The notes under the pieces were generated by a model. That model worked only from the letters and a program-made list of their open reading frames with translations. It was not told where the DNA came from and searched no databases. A stretch of 64,000 nucleotides of DNA from Pseudomonas kielensis (GTDB lineage: Bacteria; Pseudomonadota; Gammaproteobacteria; Pseudomonadales; Pseudomonadaceae): positions 124,001 to 188,000 of the forward strand of contig NZ_JACMYG010000003.1 in the NCBI RefSeq assembly GCF_014236655.1. The letters are read 5' to 3'. Shown piece by piece: positions 47,263 through 56,036 of the stretch. The position numbers and the translations under genes are program-made. Each line of letters starts with the position of its first letter. Position 1 is the first letter of the stretch.

Positions 47263-48093
47263 ATGACTTCACGCTGGACCACGGCAGTACTCGACACCGA
47301 CGTAACCGGCGGCTGGGCGGTAGCCCGCAGCCCCGAAGGTTTTTTGTTCGATGACAACGGCGCGCTGTTCCCCCGGGAATGGCTCAAGCGCCAGGACCTG
47401 TCGCTTCTGGCCGAGCATGGCATCGGTCATCTCGACGGTGAGCCGGTGTACCTGCTGGAGTTGCAGGCGGCGGGCGAGGTGCCGGGGTGTGGCTGGAAAG
47501 GTTTGCGTGGGTTCATGCTTGAGGGCGATCACACGTTGTACAAGGTGCTCGGTTACGCCGCGCAGATCGGCACCTGGGCCCGCGAGCACCGTTTTTGTGG
47601 CAACTGCGGCCAGGCCATGGTCCAGGTGCCACGTGAGCGGGCGATGTATTGCCAGCCGTGTGACCTGCGCAGTTACCCGCGCATTTCACCGAGCATGATT
47701 GTGCTGATCACCCGTGGCGACGAGATTCTCCTGGCGCGTTCGCCGCGGTTTGTCAGTGGGGTCTACAGCACCCTGGCCGGTTTTGCCGAGCCCGGGGAGT
47801 CGGCCGAGGACTGCCTGATTCGTGAGGTGCGCGAGGAGGTGCAGATCGAGGTCAGGAACATCCAGTACCTGGGCAGCCAGTGCTGGCCGTTCCCCCATTC
47901 AATGATGCTCGGCTTCCATGCCGAGTACGCCGCGGGCGAGATCGTCCCGCAAGCCGATGAGATTGAAGACGCCCAGTGGTTCAACATTCACGCGCTGCCG
48001 CCGTTGCCGGCGTCGCGCTCGATTGCCCGTTACCTGATCGACGTCTACGTTGCGCGGCGCTTAGGCCACGCTGAACCAGTGCTGCCAGGCTAG
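47263..48093 (+). CDS. nudC: NAD(+)/NADH diphosphatase (RNA deNADding)
   Basis: A 276-residue Nudix hydrolase that cleaves NADH to NMNH and AMP and removes NAD caps from RNA. The zinc ribbon has Cys112, Cys115, Cys130 and Cys133 (FCGNCGQ, YCQPCDL). The Nudix box is [20 protein letters not shown], and the [14 protein letters not shown] motif (SQPWPFPxS in most NudC) follows. Length and architecture are normal. The last 33 bp overlap the convergent TSUP gene. Confidence 0.93.
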   Translation: MTSRWTTAVLDTDVTGGWAVARSPEGFLFDDNGALFPREWLKRQDLSLLAEHGIGHLDGEPVYLLELQAAGEVPGCGWKGLRGFMLEGDHTLYKVLGYAAQIGTWAREHRFCGNCGQAMVQVPRERAMYCQPCDLRSYPRISPSMIVLITRGDEILLARSPRFVSGVYSTLAGFAEPGESAEDCLIREVREEVQIEVRNIQYLGSQCWPFPHSMMLGFHAEYAAGEIVPQADEIEDAQWFNIHALPPLPASRSIARYLIDVYVARRLGHAEPVLPG

Positions 48094-48840
48094 GCGCACG
48101 GTCAGGCCGAGCACCACCGTGATGAATACCGGGCGAATGAACTTCGCCCCGCCGCTGATGGCGGTGCGTGCGCCAAAAAACGCTCCGACCATCACCGACA
48201 CACCCATGCTCAGGCCGATGATCCAGTCCACCTGCCCGGAAAAAATGAACACCGACAGCGCGGCCGCGTTGCTGACGAAGTTCATGCTGCGCGCCACGCC
48301 GCTGGCCTTGACCAGGTCGATGGGGTACAGCAGCAGGCTGCTGACGGTCCAGAACGCACCCGTGCCGGGACCGGCCACGCCGTCGTAGAAACCGAGGCTG
48401 AAGCCTTGGGTCGACTGCCACTTCTTCTTGATTGGCGCGTCGCTGTCCACCGGCGCTTTGGGTGTACCGCCAAACAGCAGGTACAGGCCACAGGCGAACA
48501 CAATCACCGGGAGCATTTTGTTCAACCATTCGGCCGGCAGGTAGTGCGCCACGACCGCGCCGGTCAGCGCCCCCACCAGGGTGCCGACAATTGCATGCAC
48601 CCACTGCCTTGGATGGAACAGTTTGCGCCGGTAGAAGGTGACGCTGGCGATGGCCGAGCCGAAGGTCGCGCTGAGCTTGTTGGTGCCCAGCACCAGGTGC
48701 GGAGGCAGGCCGGCGGTGAGCAGGGCCGGGGTGGTCAGCAGACCGCCGCCACCGGCGATGGCATCGATGAAACCGGCAATAAATGCAACAACGGCCAGAA
48801 TGGCCAGGGTGGTGAGGTCTACGCTGAGTTCGAAAGGCAT
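48061..48840 (-). CDS. TSUP-family (TauE/SafE, YfcA-like) membrane permease
   Basis: A 259-residue membrane protein with about eight segments. Signature repeats: [25 protein letters not shown] at the N-terminus and [22 protein letters not shown] in the middle, as in YfcA-type members of the sulfite/organosulfonate exporter family. [27 protein letters not shown] is also typical. The substrate is unknown. It is tail-to-tail with nudC, overlapping by 33 bp. Confidence 0.9.
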   Translation of the reverse strand: MPFELSVDLTTLAILAVVAFIAGFIDAIAGGGGLLTTPALLTAGLPPHLVLGTNKLSATFGSAIASVTFYRRKLFHPRQWVHAIVGTLVGALTGAVVAHYLPAEWLNKMLPVIVFACGLYLLFGGTPKAPVDSDAPIKKKWQSTQGFSLGFYDGVAGPGTGAFWTVSSLLLYPIDLVKASGVARSMNFVSNAAALSVFIFSGQVDWIIGLSMGVSVMVGAFFGARTAISGGAKFIRPVFITVVLGLTVRLAWQHWFSVA

Positions 48841-48936
48841 GGGGTCGACTTATTCGGTGGGGCAGTAGGGTAGGGCCGGCGCCATCTTACCCATAACCTG
48901 TGGCGGCGGCGACCGCTGCACCGCCCGCCGCCCGGT

Positions 48937-49875
48937 TCAGGCGCTGTTGCGGCGCATCGTCTGGGACGGCGACTCACCGTAGGTACGCTGATAATCCTGG
49001 GAGAAACGCCCCAGATGGAAGAAGTTCCAGTGCATGGCCGTTTCGGTCACGGTCGGCCAGCGCTGGGTCAGCAGGTCGTGCCGAGCGTTGGACAGGCGCA
49101 GGGTGCGCAGGTAGGCCATGGGCGTGGTGCCGAAGGTCTCGACGAAACCCTGGTGCAAGGTGCGGCCGTGGGTCCCGAGGGTTTGCGTGAGCTGCTCCAT
49201 GCACAGCGCGGTGTGCGCATGGGCGTGCAGGTATTCGATGGCCTGGCTGGCGATGTGTCTGCGCAATGGCGCTTCGCGCGCCGAGTCCTGGCGTGGGCTC
49301 AGGGCCTGCAGCAATGAGCTGAGCAAGGTCGCTTCCCATTGCGAGCCGGACACGACGTCAGGTGGATGGCGCTGGTTCAACGAGACGCTGATGGCGTTGA
49401 CCGCGTTCAGCACCGAATAGTGATCGTGGGCCTGATAGCGCTGGCCCTGGCGCTGCTTGAGCACGTCGGTGGTGCCGTACAGTTCGCGGCACTGCTCGTA
49501 GTGTTCCAGGGTGGTGGTGACGGTGAACAGGGCTTCGTTGGGCTCGCACAGGTAATGCACCGGTTCGCCGCTGTACAGCACCACCATTTCATTGGGGTAC
49601 AGCCGCTGGTGGTTCCAGGTCGGGCGGCCCGTGGACGACTGGGACAGGGCGAAGGTGATGTGCCCCTCGGGTACGCAACTGACGGCGCTGATGGAACACT
49701 TGAAATCGAATCGGCTATGGCGCAGGCGAGGGCCGCGCATGTGCTTGAGGCGATGGATGCACGCGTGTTTCTCGACGGAAGAAAAATCGATGTGCCATTG
49801 GTCATTGCCAGTGGACAGTTCGTCCAGGGCGACGGATTCGAGGGTCAGTAACGCGGGGGTTGGAAGGGCGGACAT
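48937..49875 (-). CDS. AraC-family transcriptional regulator
   Basis: A 312-residue regulator: an N-terminal AraC-binding-like domain (about 1-200) and the paired helix-turn-helix domain at about 210-312 (LCMEQLTQTLGTHGRTLHQGFVETFGTTPMAYLRTLRL, then FFHLGRFSQDYQRTYGESPSQTM). This form resembles AraC regulators of aromatic or amine catabolism. I chose the ATG at 49875; a longer frame to 49953 lacks a good ribosome site. No clear target gene lies beside it. Confidence 0.87.
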   Translation of the reverse strand: MSALPTPALLTLESVALDELSTGNDQWHIDFSSVEKHACIHRLKHMRGPRLRHSRFDFKCSISAVSCVPEGHITFALSQSSTGRPTWNHQRLYPNEMVVLYSGEPVHYLCEPNEALFTVTTTLEHYEQCRELYGTTDVLKQRQGQRYQAHDHYSVLNAVNAISVSLNQRHPPDVVSGSQWEATLLSSLLQALSPRQDSAREAPLRRHIASQAIEYLHAHAHTALCMEQLTQTLGTHGRTLHQGFVETFGTTPMAYLRTLRLSNARHDLLTQRWPTVTETAMHWNFFHLGRFSQDYQRTYGESPSQTMRRNSA

Positions 49876-49976
49876 GCTGTACAGGAAGGGCACCTGAAAA
49901 GACTCGGGTTGAGTGGGCCTGGCGGCGTCTGAGTGGCCAGGGCGGGCGAGCATTGCGCGCGCCCGACCGGCGAAAC

Positions 49977-50477
49977 TCAGAAGAGTATATAGGCCGACGC
50001 CGTGGTCTGGTTCAGATCTAGGTTACCGACCTGTAACACTTCATACTCGGCGCGGATGCCAATGTTGCGCAGCACGTCCATCTCGACTCCGGCGCCGTAG
50101 GTCAGGTCGACCCCGGTGTCATCGTCGGCAGCGTTGCCATCGGCGTCCCAGGCGTGGGCGCCGACACTGCCGAACAGGCGAATGCGCTCGCCGATAGGGA
50201 AGCCGACGTGGGCGGCGACCTGGGCCGAGTGACCTTCGAAGTCGAGGTTGTCGTCCTTGAACTTGCCGAGGTCGACGATGGCGCCCTCGAATGCCAGGTA
50301 ACCATTGGCGCGGTAACCGCCGTAGACCTTGTAGCTGTTGTCTTCATCGCTCAAGGCGCTGTCGTCGGTTTCGATGCTGGTCACACCGGCGCCCAGGTAA
50401 AAGCCCTTGTCATCGGCGAACGCTGGCAGCGCCAGCAATGACAGCAGGGAAACGAAGGCGAATTTTCGAAATGGCAT
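49977..50477 (-). CDS. Outer-membrane beta-barrel protein (OmpA-like transmembrane/porin family)
   Basis: A 166-residue protein with a signal peptide (MPFRKFAFVSLLSLLALPAFA) and alternating strands of an eight-stranded barrel (GFYLGAGVTSIETDD, YKVYGGYRANGYLAFEGAIVDLG, LTYGAGVEMDVLRNIGIRAEYEVL). It ends in the outer-membrane signature TTASAYILF with terminal Phe. There is no peptidoglycan-binding domain. Role unknown. Confidence 0.85.
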   Translation of the reverse strand: MPFRKFAFVSLLSLLALPAFADDKGFYLGAGVTSIETDDSALSDEDNSYKVYGGYRANGYLAFEGAIVDLGKFKDDNLDFEGHSAQVAAHVGFPIGERIRLFGSVGAHAWDADGNAADDDTGVDLTYGAGVEMDVLRNIGIRAEYEVLQVGNLDLNQTTASAYILF

Positions 50478-50520
50478 GTGCAGGGTAGTCCTTGTACGGG
50501 TTTGTCAGGTGTGAAGTGTT

Positions 50521-50540
50521 GGCCGGGAAATTGCCCGGCC
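50521..50540. terminator. GC-rich hairpin between the EAL and barrel genes
   Basis: GGCCGGG and CCCGGCC around AAATTG. No clear T-tract, so termination is possible but not certain. Confidence 0.4.
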
Positions 50541-50585
50541 CCAATGATTGATAAAAGTCATTAATGCTTATTGCCGTCGCCGCCC

Positions 50586-51053
50586 TCAGCGGCCCAGGGT
50601 CTGTGCTTCGTTGGCAATCGCGAAGTACTTGCGCGCCAGTGCGGCAATGGGCAGCGCGGCAGACTGATTGCCCGGGGAACTGGCGCTGGCATCGAGCCTG
50701 ATCGCCGAGGCGGGGATGTCGTACCGCTCCAATACGGCGGCAACATAGTCCGCGAAATCAGGGTCGAGGATGTCCTGAGGGGACAGGGGAAGGCGGATGG
50801 AGAAGTCTTTGCAGGCCCACAGGTAAACGCTGTAGTCCTCGGCGACCTGGCGTACCACAGCACCTGTCATTTGCTGCACGACCTGGGACGGGACACTGAT
50901 ACCGCCCCGGCTCCAGCGTGGCAGGGCGGTGGCGCCGACCAAGCGGCCTGTGCGCCGGTCAGCGATGGGCTGGTATTTGACTTCCAGCCTTCCTTGAGTT
51001 GCACAGCTCGACAAGTCCTGTTGTCTCGCCCACGCCAGATAATGCGCCATCAT
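50586..51053 (-). CDS. Degenerate EAL-domain protein
   Basis: A 155-residue protein matching the first part of an EAL (c-di-GMP phosphodiesterase) domain: RLEVKYQPIADRRTGRLVGATALPRWSRGG, then DFSIRLPLSPQDILDPDFADYV and AIRLDASASS. The EAL triad reads TAL, and the NxS metal motif and later catalytic Glu and Lys residues are absent; the domain is also about 100 residues short. It cannot be an active phosphodiesterase and may bind or sense instead. It is the last gene after the ToxR/ToxS-like pair and the 34-residue membrane ORF on the same strand. Confidence 0.72.
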   Translation of the reverse strand: MMAHYLAWARQQDLSSCATQGRLEVKYQPIADRRTGRLVGATALPRWSRGGISVPSQVVQQMTGAVVRQVAEDYSVYLWACKDFSIRLPLSPQDILDPDFADYVAAVLERYDIPASAIRLDASASSPGNQSAALPIAALARKYFAIANEAQTLGR

Positions 51054-51102
51054 GGTTTGACCCTGGAGTATTCAGATCGGTTGTTTCAACTCGGGGGGCT
51101 GT

Positions 51103-51207
51103 TCACATGTCCACGAGCCAGGCCAGGGTGATTCCGCACAGATAGACGAAGGTGCACAGCAGTATCTTTTGTTTGAGTGGTAAGTGATTCAAGCGACGGC
51201 TGAGCAT
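51103..51207 (-). CDS. 34-residue membrane peptide in the ToxR-like operon
   Basis: ATG at 51207, preceded by GGAGA 5 nt upstream, encodes MLSRRLNHLPLKQKILLCTF and VYLCGITLAWLVDM, one membrane helix after a basic N-terminus, so the N-terminus should be cytoplasmic. It lies between the ToxS-like and EAL-like genes on the same strand. No family recognised; evidence is the ribosome site, composition and position. Confidence 0.55.
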   Translation of the reverse strand: MLSRRLNHLPLKQKILLCTFVYLCGITLAWLVDM

Positions 51208-51292
51208 GCGGGTCTCCTTGGGATAGGGAAATGGAGCAGGGTGGGAGCGCCAGGCGCGCAATGGAAATCATTGATTGTCATTTGCCGGGAGG

Positions 51293-51775
51293 TCAGTGGT
51301 TCATGCAGCGCAGGCGGTCCATTTCGTGGAGGAAGAAGCACAGGGTGTTTTCACTGGGTGTCGCCAACAGGCTGTAGTTGAGCGTGGAACCTTCCTGGAC
51401 GACGTACTGGCGACGAAAAAACAGCTCCGGGGTTTTTTCGATGGCGAACAGCTCGCGGTCCTGGCTCAGTTTGGCGCGCACCACTTGCACCTGGAGGGCA
51501 TCGTTGCCCGATTGGGTGATGTCGGCAGTCAGGGTGGCATGACGGAACTTGCCGTTGAGGCTTTCGATGGTCGAGTGGGTCATTCGATTTGCGTTCACCG
51601 TGAGGTATTCCTCGGTGTTCAATTGACTCTGGTCATCCAGCCACTGCTGACTCAGGGTGTGAAAGTTGCTGTTGTTCTTGAACGGCACCGGCGAATAGAG
51701 CCAGGCCCCGATACAGCCCAGGTTGATCAGGCTCAACAGCAGCCACTGCACGGCGGTTTTTCTCTGCAGGCTCAC
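51293..51775 (-). CDS. ToxS-like membrane-anchored periplasmic protein
   Basis: A 160-residue protein: a short cytoplasmic N-terminus (MSLQRKTA), one membrane helix (VQWLLLSLINLGCIGAWLY) and a periplasmic domain ending CFFLHEMDRLRCMNH. The GTG start at 51775 overlaps the stop of the wHTH-TM regulator by 4 nt (GTGA), so the two are translationally coupled. Topology, size and position match ToxS, the periplasmic partner that protects ToxR in Vibrio. I see no direct sequence match to ToxS; the analogy is architectural. Confidence 0.65.
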   Translation of the reverse strand: MSLQRKTAVQWLLLSLINLGCIGAWLYSPVPFKNNSNFHTLSQQWLDDQSQLNTEEYLTVNANRMTHSTIESLNGKFRHATLTADITQSGNDALQVQVVRAKLSQDRELFAIEKTPELFFRRQYVVQEGSTLNYSLLATPSENTLCFFLHEMDRLRCMNH

Positions 51776-52587
51776 AGGGTCACCTCCAGGCATTGCGCAA
51801 GGAGGCTGGCGAGTGGTTTTTGCTGGGGGTTGAACAGCATATTGCGGGTGCTTTGATCGGCACGAATGCAGGAGATCGAGTAGTTGGAGCGGGACTGGTT
51901 GATCCAGACCTGGCCGATCAGATGCTTCGGCAGGTCTTGCAGTTGTTGCTCGAGCGCCGTGTAGAGCGCCCGGGCGGAATCGCGGCTGCTGCCCAGGGTG
52001 TTGATGGTCAACTGGTCACGCTGGGTGCTCGCCACTTCGATGCTCGGCGCCTTGGCCGAGAACGTGTAGTGGGCCAGGGTTGCCAGGCACGTGAGCAGGG
52101 TCACGGCATAGGCAATCGATAGCCATGCTATGGGCTGTTTCGGTTCGACAGGGGCAGGAACAGGGGCTGGGGCGTCGGCCGTCGGGGCAGGCGCCCTGGG
52201 GATTTCCAGCTCGACGGGTGCAGGTGTCGGTTGAATCTGCGGGGTGGTCCCGGCGCTGACATACGCCGGGTTGAAGCGATAGCCACGCCGCGGGATGGTC
52301 ATCAGGATCTCATGATCGCGGCTGTCGTTGAGCAGGTTGCGCAGGGAGAACACCACCTGGTTCAAGCTGCCTGAGGCGACCACGCGGTCATTCCAGGTGT
52401 GTTCGATAATCTGCTCCCGGGATTTGATGACCCCGGGTTCGGCGAGCAGTAAATCCAGCAGGCGTGATTCGGCCCGCCCCAGGGTGCTGTGCTGAATTTC
52501 GCCCAGGGGCGTGGTGATCGATAACCTGGAGTCCTCAGGATTGAACAGGGCCTTGGAGCCGTTTTTCAAGGTGAAAGAATGGCTCAT
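51772..52587 (-). CDS. ToxR/CadC-like transmembrane transcription regulator
   Basis: A 271-residue one-component regulator. An OmpR-type winged helix at the N-terminus (LGRAESRLLDLLLAEPGVIKS, GSLNQVVFSLRNLLND, ILMTIPRRGYRF) is followed by a Pro/Ala linker (about 115-150), a membrane helix (AWLSIAYAVTLLTCLATLAHYTF) and a periplasmic domain of about 95 residues with two Cys. Such proteins bind DNA while anchored in the membrane and sense envelope signals. It is the first gene of a four-gene unit. Confidence 0.85.
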   Translation of the reverse strand: MSHSFTLKNGSKALFNPEDSRLSITTPLGEIQHSTLGRAESRLLDLLLAEPGVIKSREQIIEHTWNDRVVASGSLNQVVFSLRNLLNDSRDHEILMTIPRRGYRFNPAYVSAGTTPQIQPTPAPVELEIPRAPAPTADAPAPVPAPVEPKQPIAWLSIAYAVTLLTCLATLAHYTFSAKAPSIEVASTQRDQLTINTLGSSRDSARALYTALEQQLQDLPKHLIGQVWINQSRSNYSISCIRADQSTRNMLFNPQQKPLASLLAQCLEVTL

Positions 52588-52677
52588 GGTTCGTCCTCTT
52601 GAGTACAGGTGTTCGCGACGTTCTGCTGGTCGGCCACAGTCTGGCCAACCAGGGTGGGGTGGCTACAAGGTGTCGGG

Positions 52678-53370
52678 TCAGTCGGTTGACGCTTGCTTGG
52701 CGAAGGCCAGGTCAGCGCGCTCACGCAATTGTTTGGCCCAGGCATCGAGGGCGGGGTAGGCGTCCTCGACCTTGGTGGCGTCCGCTGGCGAGATTTGCTT
52801 GCCCGTGGTGGCGCTGACGGATTGCGCCAGCAACTCGCCGGTCTGGGCATCGCGCATTTCGCTTTCAAAGAAGATGCGCAGGCTTTCATCCCGGGTGCCG
52901 GTCAGGTACATGGCACCGCCGATGACAAAGCCGATCGGCAGGTACTCGGGAATCGACAGGTCACGCGGGGTGCGTTCGGTGCCGGTGATGGCGGTGCGCA
53001 GCATCAGCGCATGGGGTTCCGGGCGACGGGTGACTTCGTAGCCGGCCGTCAGGAACTGATGCTGCAGCGCCTGGTTCAGGTACTTGAGCATGGCGCTGGT
53101 ATCGGCCGGGCTGCGCGAGAGGTCCTTGCCGGTGAAGTAAAAGCGCGGCGGCTCCAGGTAGACCCGTTTCTGGTAGGTCTGGTTTATTTCAAGACCGGGC
53201 TTGACCCACATTTCGCTCTTGGGCCATTGCGGGTCTTTGCTCAACCTTGCGTAGTCGTTGAGGAATCCGGAATGACGTGTGTCGGCGTCGGGCATAGTCG
53301 TACAACCGGTTACGGCGAGGAGCAGGACCACTGGAAGCAGGCGAAAGAGGCGTATCACTGGATTACCCAT
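52678..53370 (-). CDS. DUF3313 family lipoprotein
   Basis: A 230-residue lipoprotein. The signal ends in LLLAVTGCTTM (lipidated Cys at about residue 23). The mature part has the DUF3313 pattern: SGFLNDYARLSKDP, YLEPPRFYFTGKDL, and a C-terminal DESLRIFFESEMRDAQTGELLAQSV. The function is unknown. It lies 90 bp upstream of the ToxR-like gene on the same strand and may or may not share its transcript. Confidence 0.85.
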   Translation of the reverse strand: MGNPVIRLFRLLPVVLLLAVTGCTTMPDADTRHSGFLNDYARLSKDPQWPKSEMWVKPGLEINQTYQKRVYLEPPRFYFTGKDLSRSPADTSAMLKYLNQALQHQFLTAGYEVTRRPEPHALMLRTAITGTERTPRDLSIPEYLPIGFVIGGAMYLTGTRDESLRIFFESEMRDAQTGELLAQSVSATTGKQISPADATKVEDAYPALDAWAKQLRERADLAFAKQASTD

Positions 53371-53475
53371 GGGCGGTGGCGAATGAGCCGCGCATGGTGC
53401 AGGGCGCCTGGGGGAGGCGCTATCCGAAAACTGCGAGGCCCGATAGCGCTCCCCTGGGCGACTCTAGCTCAAGGT

Positions 53476-53955
53476 CTACAGGCCCAGTTCAGACAGCCCG
53501 GGATGGTCGTCCGGTCGCCGACCCAGCGGCCAATGGAACAGGCGCTGGTGCTCCTGGATCGGCAGGTCGTTGATACAGGCATACCGCTTGGCCATCAGGC
53601 CCTGTTCATCGAACTCCCAGTTTTCATTGCCGTAGGAGCGGTACCAGTTGCCCGAGTCGTCGTGCCATTCGTAGGCATAGCGTACAGCGATGCGGTTATC
53701 GCTGAACGCCCAGAGCTCCTTGATCAACCGGTAATCCAGTTCCCGGGCCCATTTGCGGGCCAGGAAAAACCTGGCCTGTTCGCGGTCGTTGATGAACTCG
53801 GCGCGGTTGCGCCACTGGGTGTCCAGGGTATAGGCCAGCGACACCCGCTCTGGGTCGCGGGAGTTCCAGCCGTCTTCGGCCAGGCGAACCTTGTGCATGG
53901 CCGACTCGCGGTTGAAGGGGGGCAGGGGCGGACGAACTTCGGCAGCAGAGGACAT
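53476..53955 (-). CDS. DUF1348 (NTF2-like, SnoaL-related) protein
   Basis: A 159-residue NTF2-like protein of the DUF1348 family: [89 protein letters not shown]. The family is small, cytosolic and uncharacterised. I chose the ATG at 53955. The TetR gene ends 40 bp upstream of that start on the same strand, so this gene is its most likely cotranscribed neighbour. Confidence 0.87.
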   Translation of the reverse strand: MSSAAEVRPPLPPFNRESAMHKVRLAEDGWNSRDPERVSLAYTLDTQWRNRAEFINDREQARFFLARKWARELDYRLIKELWAFSDNRIAVRYAYEWHDDSGNWYRSYGNENWEFDEQGLMAKRYACINDLPIQEHQRLFHWPLGRRPDDHPGLSELGL

Positions 53956-53995
53956 AAAGCGGCTCCGGGGCAGGTTGGGGTGGAACAGCAACTGG

Positions 53996-54574
53996 CTAGG
54001 GCGTGAGGCATTCCAGCTGCAATAACTTTCGCGCCATGTCTTGCGCACGATCAGCGGCACTCTGATCACCCGTCACCAGGGCCACGGTGATGGCGCCATC
54101 GATCAGGATCAGCAACTGTCTGGCCAGCGCCTGCGGGTCCTGCACGGCATGGTCCAGACACAGGGTGTGCAGGTAGTCGAGCAGCTTGTCTTTATGTGCC
54201 TTGGCGACCTGGCGTACCGGGTCCCGGGGGTCGCCGGTCTCGCCACTGGTGTTGATGAACGCGCAGCCGCGAAAGCCTTCGCTGGCGAACCAGGTCTTGA
54301 GCACGTCGAATACATTGAGCAGGCGCTCGCCAGCAGTTGGGGCCTGGTCCACCTGGGTGGTGAACCAGTGCATCCAGCGCTGATCGCGACGCTGCAGGGC
54401 GGCAACGATCAACGCGTCCTTGTTGGCGAAGTAGCGATAAATGCTTTTGCGCGAGACACCGGCGGTTTTCACCAGCAAGTCCATGCCCGTGGCGGCAATG
54501 CCACTTCGGTAGATCAACTTTTCGGTGACGTCGAGGATGATATCGCGGGTGTCGATGCTATTGATTGGGTTCAT
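53996..54574 (-). CDS. TetR/AcrR-family regulator
   Basis: A 192-residue repressor. The helix-turn-helix near residues 15-55 reads [37 protein letters not shown] in sense, and the ligand domain contains [15 protein letters not shown], as in the YxaF/LmrA group. The ATG at 54574 is chosen over one at 54643 because a near-palindrome that looks like its operator lies at 54587-54600, just upstream. It probably controls itself and the DUF1348 gene, and perhaps the divergent pssA. Confidence 0.87.
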   Translation of the reverse strand: MNPINSIDTRDIILDVTEKLIYRSGIAATGMDLLVKTAGVSRKSIYRYFANKDALIVAALQRRDQRWMHWFTTQVDQAPTAGERLLNVFDVLKTWFASEGFRGCAFINTSGETGDPRDPVRQVAKAHKDKLLDYLHTLCLDHAVQDPQALARQLLILIDGAITVALVTGDQSAADRAQDMARKLLQLECLTP

Positions 54575-54586
54575 GAAACAGAGAGT

Positions 54587-54600
54587 AGAACGATCATTCT
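54587..54600. promoter_or_regulatory. Putative TetR operator
   Basis: AGAACGATCATTCT, palindromic at 12 of 14 positions, 13 bp before the regulator's start and 90 bp before pssA on the other strand. Typical of TetR autoregulatory sites; binding is inferred. Confidence 0.5.
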
Positions 54601-54689
54601 CCTTGGTCAATGCTGGATTGGAAATGTCTATTTTTTCGGACATGGTGTAAGCTCGTGGGTTCTTCGGATTCGACCCATTTGCGAGCCCT

Positions 54690-56033
54690 ATGCCGTCGCT
54701 TTTCAAACGTTCCCTGCTGCCCAAACTGCGCAGTTTCGCGCTGACCGCCGATGCGGTCACCATCCTTGATGGCGCTGCCGAGTTTCGTCGTTGCCTGCTG
54801 GAGCAGATCGCCCAGGCAACCCGGCGCATCTACATCGTCGCGCTGTACCTGCAACACGATGAAGCCGGCCAGGAAATCCTCGATGCCTTGCACGCCGCCA
54901 AAGCCGCGCGTCCGGAGCTCGACGTGGTGGTTGTGGTGGACTGGCTGCGGGCCCAGCGCGGCCTGATCGGTGCCGGTAAACAGCCGGGCAACTCGGCCTG
55001 GTATCAGCAGATGACCCGCGACCACGCCAGCGAAGTGCCGGTGTATGGCGTTCCGGTCCAGACCCGCGAGCTGTTCGGCGTGTTGCACCTCAAGGGTTTC
55101 GTGATCGACGACTGCGTGATCTACAGCGGCGCCAGCCTGAACAACGTCTACCTGCACAAGTTCGACAAGTACCGCTTCGATCGTTATCACCTGCTGCGCA
55201 ACCGCGCGCTGGCCGACTCCATGCAACACCTGGTGCAACACGGGCTGATCACCTCCAAGGCGGTACACCGCCTCGACTTGCCGAACCTGCCGAGCACCCG
55301 CAGCCTGCGCCACGACATTGGCGACCTGCGCAGCCGCCTCAAGCATGCAGCCTACGACACCACCGCCGGTGACGTGATCAAGGGTGGCCTGTCGGTGAGC
55401 CCGCTGCTGGGGGTGGGCAAAAACAACCCGCTGAACCGGGTGATTTGCGAACTGATTGCCAGTGCCCAGCAGCAACTGACCATCTGCACGCCGTACTTCA
55501 ACCTACCCTTGCCGGTCACCCGCGAGATCAACCGGGCCTTGGCCCGTGGGGTGAAGGTCGATATCGTGGTCGGCGACAAGACCGCCAACGACTTTTATAT
55601 CCCGCCGAGCGAGCCATTCCGGGTCATCGCCGCGCTGCCGTACCTCTACGAGATCAGCCTGCGGCGCTTCGCCAAGCGGCACCAGCGGGTGATCGACAGT
55701 GGGCTGTTGAACCTGCATCTGTGGCGTGACGGTGACAACACCTATCACCTCAAGGGCATGTGGGTCGACGAGCGCTACACCTTGTTGACCGGCAACAACC
55801 TCAACCCGCGGGCATTTCGCCTGGACCTGGAAAACGCCTTGTTGATCGATGATCCCAAGGCCGAGTTGCAGGCGCCACGTCGTCGCGAGCTGGCGGAGAT
55901 TTTCCGCAATACCAGCCGCATCGAGCGTTATCAGCAATTGGAGACGTTGCTGGAGTACCCGCCTGACGTCAGCAAGTTTCTGCGTCGGGTCAGCCGGGTA
56001 CGGATCGAGCGTCTGCTTTATCGCATCCTCTGA
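54690..56033 (+). CDS. pssA: CDP-diacylglycerol-serine O-phosphatidyltransferase (PLD superfamily)
   Basis: A 447-residue PssA of the E. coli type, making phosphatidylserine from CDP-diacylglycerol and serine, the first step to phosphatidylethanolamine. Both phospholipase-D HxKxxxxD motifs are intact: HLKGFVIDDCVIYSGASLNN and HLKGMWVDERYTLLTGNNLN. SPLLGVGKNNPLNRVICELI is also typical. Membrane-associated without a transmembrane segment. It is divergent from the TetR gene and convergent, 3 bp apart, with the MFS gene. Confidence 0.93.
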   Translation: MPSLFKRSLLPKLRSFALTADAVTILDGAAEFRRCLLEQIAQATRRIYIVALYLQHDEAGQEILDALHAAKAARPELDVVVVVDWLRAQRGLIGAGKQPGNSAWYQQMTRDHASEVPVYGVPVQTRELFGVLHLKGFVIDDCVIYSGASLNNVYLHKFDKYRFDRYHLLRNRALADSMQHLVQHGLITSKAVHRLDLPNLPSTRSLRHDIGDLRSRLKHAAYDTTAGDVIKGGLSVSPLLGVGKNNPLNRVICELIASAQQQLTICTPYFNLPLPVTREINRALARGVKVDIVVGDKTANDFYIPPSEPFRVIAALPYLYEISLRRFAKRHQRVIDSGLLNLHLWRDGDNTYHLKGMWVDERYTLLTGNNLNPRAFRLDLENALLIDDPKAELQAPRRRELAEIFRNTSRIERYQQLETLLEYPPDVSKFLRRVSRVRIERLLYRIL

Positions 56034-56036
56034 GGC

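Noticed and set aside
51086-51271. A 61-codon minus-strand frame overlapping the 34-residue peptide gene
   Set aside because: The alternative frame has no hydrophobic or domain pattern, while the 34-residue frame has a well-placed ribosome site and a clear membrane helix.
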